DNA from: Anaerostipes caccae L1-92
GTDB taxonomy: Bacteria > Bacillota > Clostridia > Lachnospirales > Lachnospiraceae
Assembly: GCF_014467075.1 (NCBI RefSeq)
Contig: NZ_AP023027.1
Coordinates: 2,855,501-2,919,500 of the forward strand
DNA length: 64,000 bases
Direction: 5' to 3'
Below are positions 60,645 to 64,000 of this stretch, piece after piece (the first letter of the stretch is position 1; every line of letters begins with the position of its first letter). The notes beneath the pieces are model-generated. The model saw nothing but the letters and a program-made list of their open reading frames with translations, was not told where the DNA came from and did not search any database. The translations under genes and the position numbers were made by a program.

Positions 60645-61241
60645 ATGTTTGAATCTTTAAAACATCATATCCCAAAACGAATCGGAGAAGAAAAGGAAAT
60701 GTCATTTGCGGTACTCATCCCCCTGATCAAAAAGGGGGATGAGTACCACGTTTTATTTGAGGTGCGCGCAAAACACCTGAACAAACAGCCGGGAGAAGTC
60801 TGCTTTCCCGGAGGCAAAGTGGAGCCTGGAGAATCGACCTATGAAGCGGCTGTCCGGGAGACTATGGAAGAATTGTTTGTAGAAAAAGAGACCATTCAGG
60901 TTTATGGGGCTTTGGATTATCTTCTGACTCCGTATCAGACACGCATAGAACCGTTCCTTGCGGAACTCCGTGATTACCACGGCCAGTTTTCCCGGGATGA
61001 GGTGGATTCCGTCTTTACCGTCCCACTTGATTTCTTCCTTGAAAATGAACCGGAGTATTACAGCAATGTTCTTATGACAAAACCGCAAAAAAATTTCCCT
61101 TTTGCCGACATTCCAAACGGGGAGAACTACCCGTGGGCAAAAGGGAAAAATGAAGTTTGTCTATACCGCTATAAAAAGCATGTAATCTGGGGCATGACCG
61201 CCAGACTACTGCTGTATAATATTCAGTATATTCGGGATTAA
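60645..61241 (+). CDS. Nudix hydrolase, CoA pyrophosphatase-like
   Basis: 198-residue Nudix enzyme. The Nudix box reads GGKVEPGESTYEAAVRETMEEL with catalytic Glu residues. The preceding FEVRAKHLNKQPGEVCFPGG fits the NUDT7/CoA-diphosphatase subgroup, which hydrolyses CoA or related nucleotides; substrate is inference. The start follows TAGGAGAA, 9 bases after hydG. Its 3' end overlaps the convergent pyrophosphatase gene by 36 bases. The coding sequence contains a perfect 14-bp inverted repeat at 60710-60747. Confidence 0.88.
   Translation: MFESLKHHIPKRIGEEKEMSFAVLIPLIKKGDEYHVLFEVRAKHLNKQPGEVCFPGGKVEPGESTYEAAVRETMEELFVEKETIQVYGALDYLLTPYQTRIEPFLAELRDYHGQFSRDEVDSVFTVPLDFFLENEPEYYSNVLMTKPQKNFPFADIPNGENYPWAKGKNEVCLYRYKKHVIWGMTARLLLYNIQYIRD
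60710..60747. repeat. Perfect 14-bp inverted repeat inside the Nudix gene
   Basis: GGTACTCATCCCCC (60710-60723) and GGGGGATGAGTACC (60734-60747) are exact complements around TGATCAAAAA. Both arms are within codons 22-35 of the Nudix gene, so the mRNA would form a stable hairpin 65 bases after the start. Confidence 0.75.
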
Positions 61242-62840
61242 CTGTTTCTTTCTGGACATCACGCCCGGAAGCTTTGCGACACATCCGTCTGTCTCGGCTC
61301 CAAAGCCCTGTGAAATGATGCCGCTGCTCTTATCTCCGATCATAATAAGATAAGTCGTCTCTTCCAGAATATTGGTCAGCATAAAATAGATCATATCCAA
61401 TCCCTGTTCATTTCTGACCGTCTCGGCATACGGTATGATCTTGTCTTTGATCTCCTCTAACTCACCCTGATCCAAAGACGTGATTTGTCCCACTCCGAAG
61501 GAGACATCTCCTGAGGAAAACTTCTTATAATCCTGATAAAAGATCTCATCGGCAGCTTTGCCTTTCAAGTCACTTCCTGCACGGAACATCTGCTTGGCAT
61601 ATTCTTCTATCTCTATCCCTGCAATCTCTGCCAGCTTTCCGGCAGCAGCCTCATCCGCCGGGGTACAGGTCGGTGACCGGAACATGAGCGTATCGGAAAG
61701 GATCGCGGAACAGAGCAGACCTGCCATCGGCTTCGTGATCTCCACACCATGTTCTTCATACATCTGTGTCACGATCGTTGCCGTACATCCTACCGGCTGG
61801 TTCCTGAAATAGACAGGCGACATCGTCTCCATAGAGCCCAGACGGTGATGGTCAATAATTTCCAGAATCTCACACTCTTCCAGTCCCTCCACGGCCTGTG
61901 ACAGTTCATTGTGGTCTACAAGGATCATTTTTCTCTTTTCAAATCCCAGCATACGCCGTCTCGATGCCAGACCAATAAACTCTCCCTTTGGGTCAAGGAC
62001 CGGAAAATAACGGAATCTCTTTTTGGCCATCAGTGCTTTCACATCATCCACATAGTCATTGGAAGAAAAGGTGATGATATTTTCTCTGGTCATCACATAG
62101 GAAATCGGCATGGACTGGCAGACCAGCCTGCCGGCTGTAAAAGTGTCGTAGGGTGTCACTAGGATCCGGCATCCTTTTGACTCTGCCATCTCCTGAATTT
62201 CCCTGCTCACTTTGCTGCCCATACATACGATAATACACTGGGCGCCGATCTCAATAGCACGCTTTTGGGCATCATCTCTGTCCGCAAGGATCACCAAGTC
62301 CCCCTCTGTCACAAACTGTTCCATCTTGTCGATGCTGGCAGCAGATACTGTCACCTTTCCGTGATCGATAACATCTGAAATATTGCCTGCCCTCATCACA
62401 CCATCCAGAGTTTTGACCAGATTTTGATATGGTGTCTTTGCCTTTGCCAGTATTTCACTGTCATAAACATCCATGTCCGCATGGGCGATATCACTGATCG
62501 TTGCCATGCCTTTCAGACGGTTATTTTCCAGGACCGGAAGAGCCACCAGTTTCAGCTTCTTCATCCGATCCCCTGCCTCTTTGATCGAGATGTCCTGCCT
62601 GACACCTTCCACCTCATGCAGCGTGATATCGCTCATCCGGGGCCTGATATCGCTCAAAAACTCCGGGGCCTTCACTTGAAACTGCTTTAATACAAAACTC
62701 GTCTCTCCATTGACGTTGCCGGCCCTGCGGGCTTCAAATCCCCCTCCGTTCACCTGATTTTTCAGATTCGCGTAGGCGATCGCAGAGCAGATGGAGTCCG
62801 TATCCGGATTCCTGTGCCCGATTACATAAGTACTTTTCAT
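61206..62840 (-). CDS. ppaC: CBS-domain manganese-dependent inorganic pyrophosphatase
   Basis: 544-residue family II pyrophosphatase of the CBS-DRTGG type, longer than the 310-residue catalytic-only form. DHH-domain motifs: GHRNPDTDSICSAIAYA at the start and EIIDHHRLGSME after the insert. The insert (about 70-310) holds two CBS segments and a DRTGG-like domain that bind adenine nucleotides in homologues and control activity. It hydrolyses PPi in the cytoplasm. The start follows GGAGG and overlaps the kinase stop by 4 bases (ATGA). Its 3' end overlaps the convergent Nudix gene. Confidence 0.93.
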   Translation of the reverse strand: MKSTYVIGHRNPDTDSICSAIAYANLKNQVNGGGFEARRAGNVNGETSFVLKQFQVKAPEFLSDIRPRMSDITLHEVEGVRQDISIKEAGDRMKKLKLVALPVLENNRLKGMATISDIAHADMDVYDSEILAKAKTPYQNLVKTLDGVMRAGNISDVIDHGKVTVSAASIDKMEQFVTEGDLVILADRDDAQKRAIEIGAQCIIVCMGSKVSREIQEMAESKGCRILVTPYDTFTAGRLVCQSMPISYVMTRENIITFSSNDYVDDVKALMAKKRFRYFPVLDPKGEFIGLASRRRMLGFEKRKMILVDHNELSQAVEGLEECEILEIIDHHRLGSMETMSPVYFRNQPVGCTATIVTQMYEEHGVEITKPMAGLLCSAILSDTLMFRSPTCTPADEAAAGKLAEIAGIEIEEYAKQMFRAGSDLKGKAADEIFYQDYKKFSSGDVSFGVGQITSLDQGELEEIKDKIIPYAETVRNEQGLDMIYFMLTNILEETTYLIMIGDKSSGIISQGFGAETDGCVAKLPGVMSRKKQLIPNILNIIQQ

Positions 62841-63982
62841 GGCTCCTCCTTCTGTTCCATTGGAAGTCTGACAATAAACTCCGTGAAATCCTTATTACTG
62901 TTCGCAGTGATCGTTCCCTGATGAAGCTCTACGATATCTCTGGCAATCGCAAGACCAAGGCCCGCTCCGCCGGTCTCCGTAGACCGCGCTTCATCCAGAC
63001 GGTAAAACTTCTCAAATAAATTCTCAAGTTTATGCTTCGGTATCTCTTTTCCCTGGTTCCTGATCCTGATCACAGCCTCTTTATCTTCTCCCGACGCGCT
63101 GACCTCGATGGCTGAATTCGGGTAACAGTAGGAAACTCCGTTTCTTAAAAGGTTTTCAAAGACACGGGCCAGTTTGTCCGGGTCCCCGTGGATCAGGATT
63201 GAGTCTTCGATCTCCGTGCGGCAGATCAGGCCGCGTTCTTGAAAGACCGGTTCAAAAGAATCCAGTACCTGTTCTAACAAAACATACAGATAGAATGTCT
63301 TCTTTTCCAGAGTAATATTCTGAAGATTATATCTTGTAATCTCAAAAAATTCGTTGATCAGATCCCCCAGACGTTTGGCTTTCTCCAGAGAAATATGTGT
63401 ATATTTTGCCCTCTGTTCCAGAGGCATATCCGGTGCCTCGCTTAAAAGACTCAGATATGCAATCACCGATGTCAGAGGTGTCTTCAGATCATGGGCCAGA
63501 TAGACCACCAGATCGTTTTTGCGCTGCTCGCTCTCCTGGGTCTGCCTGCGCTGTTCCTTCAGATTGGCCTTGATCTCATTGAGACGGTTTTCCATAGGCT
63601 GCAGTTCCGGCTCCAGCTCGATCAGATCGCTGGAGTCTGTCAGAATCATATCGATTCCGGATTCAATCTGCCTTAAATAGGTTGTAAACCTGGACATACC
63701 CAGATAAAAACTGCAGAGAAACAGAAAGATAAACCCCGTAGAAATAATCATGGTCTTATTGTCCCAGAAGATCGCACGGTACAGATGAATAGCACTCTCA
63801 TTGTCGAATCCGAACTTCTCAAAAAAGTGCACCATACTGTCTGCAAACGGTGCCTGGAGCACTCCGTCCACAAAGACAAAAATAAACAGATAGCCAAAGA
63901 TGCCTACCAGAAGGCTGATGCCCAGAGTCTGGAGCATGATCCTGATCTTTAAGCTCCGGTATTTGTTCCATTTACTCCTCAA
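62837..63982 (-). CDS. Sensor histidine kinase, VanS-like
   Basis: 381-residue sensor. Two membrane helices (about 14-35 and 73-95) flank a short outer segment. A HAMP-like linker and the H-box VYLAHDLKTPLTSVIAYLSL follow near residue 155-175. The ATPase domain has NLLRNGVSY, RNQGKEIP and GAGLGLAIARDIVEL. The layout matches VanS/ResE-type kinases. The start is TTG 63982, overlapping the response regulator stop (63972) by 11 bases; no ATG is in frame nearby. Confidence 0.9.
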   Translation of the reverse strand: MRSKWNKYRSLKIRIMLQTLGISLLVGIFGYLFIFVFVDGVLQAPFADSMVHFFEKFGFDNESAIHLYRAIFWDNKTMIISTGFIFLFLCSFYLGMSRFTTYLRQIESGIDMILTDSSDLIELEPELQPMENRLNEIKANLKEQRRQTQESEQRKNDLVVYLAHDLKTPLTSVIAYLSLLSEAPDMPLEQRAKYTHISLEKAKRLGDLINEFFEITRYNLQNITLEKKTFYLYVLLEQVLDSFEPVFQERGLICRTEIEDSILIHGDPDKLARVFENLLRNGVSYCYPNSAIEVSASGEDKEAVIRIRNQGKEIPKHKLENLFEKFYRLDEARSTETGGAGLGLAIARDIVELHQGTITANSNKDFTEFIVRLPMEQKEEP

Positions 63983-64000
63983 CTTTATATCCCACTCCCC
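63972..64000 (-). CDS. Response regulator C-terminus (cut by window edge)
   Basis: Only the last codons are inside the window: GVGYKVEE followed by TAA at 63972-63974. GVGYK is the ending typical of OmpR/PhoB-family winged helices. It overlaps the kinase start, which agrees with the usual response regulator-kinase order. Confidence 0.7.

Overview
The window looks like the chromosome of a low-to-mid GC Gram-positive anaerobe of the Clostridia, most likely Lachnospiraceae. Evidence: strong AGGAGG ribosome binding sites, frequent hairpin-plus-T-tract terminators, many lipobox and secreted Lys/Tyr-rich surface proteins, a whiA-rapZ-hprK-crh block, and [FeFe]-hydrogenase maturation genes (hydG with a TM1266-like regulator). 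I do not name a species.

Layout. 1-18.7 kb is host backbone plus a surface-protein cluster: dnaE (cut by the left edge), a GerMN lipoprotein, murF, an NCS2 xanthine/uracil-type permease behind a hairpin leader, an MBL-fold hydrolase, an NSS sodium symporter with a two-component pair, a very large secreted repeat protein of about 1,790 residues, a lipoprotein, and two tandem-duplicated Big_2 proteins. 19.2-34.7 kb is a contractile phage-tail module: regulators, late activator, tail terminator-like protein, sheath, tube, frameshifted chaperone, tape measure, baseplate, fibre, holin and amidase. It has no capsid, portal, terminase or integrase. I interpret it as an R-type tailocin (diffocin/PBSX-tail-like). 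34.8-42.8 kb is an AT-rich, decayed island next to tRNA-Thr: a 5'-truncated surface protein gene, an SPKTG-anchored surface protein with an AraC regulator, a transposase remnant, frameshifted marR and pirin genes, a 30-bp inverted-repeat hairpin and a broken tyrosine recombinase.

42.8-49.7 kb is conserved core: tRNA-Thr(CGU) and the uvrC-hprK-ROK kinase-murB-rapZ-whiA-crh run. 50-58.6 kb holds a lipoprotein, two paralogous secreted proteins flanking a two-component system, queF and a membrane-anchored surface protein. 58.7-64 kb holds the hydrogenase maturation regulator and hydG behind a structured leader, a Nudix hydrolase, a CBS-domain inorganic pyrophosphatase, and a histidine kinase preceded by the last codons of its response regulator.

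How the parts fit. The tailocin appears to be held off by an XRE repressor with an adjacent ImmA/IrrE protease. These genes are divergent from a cro-like gene across a region of repeated ATACGCA half-sites. A sigma-region-4-like activator (DUF1492 type) sits just before the tail operon, and a 40-bp element is present twice there, with an intrinsic terminator between the copies. The strongest leads are the tailocin with its control region, the A-AAA-AAC frameshift in the tail chaperone gene, and three uncharacterised leaders that carry terminators (upstream of the giant surface protein, the NCS2 permease and the hydG operon). All function calls rest on sequence reading alone; no database search was run.
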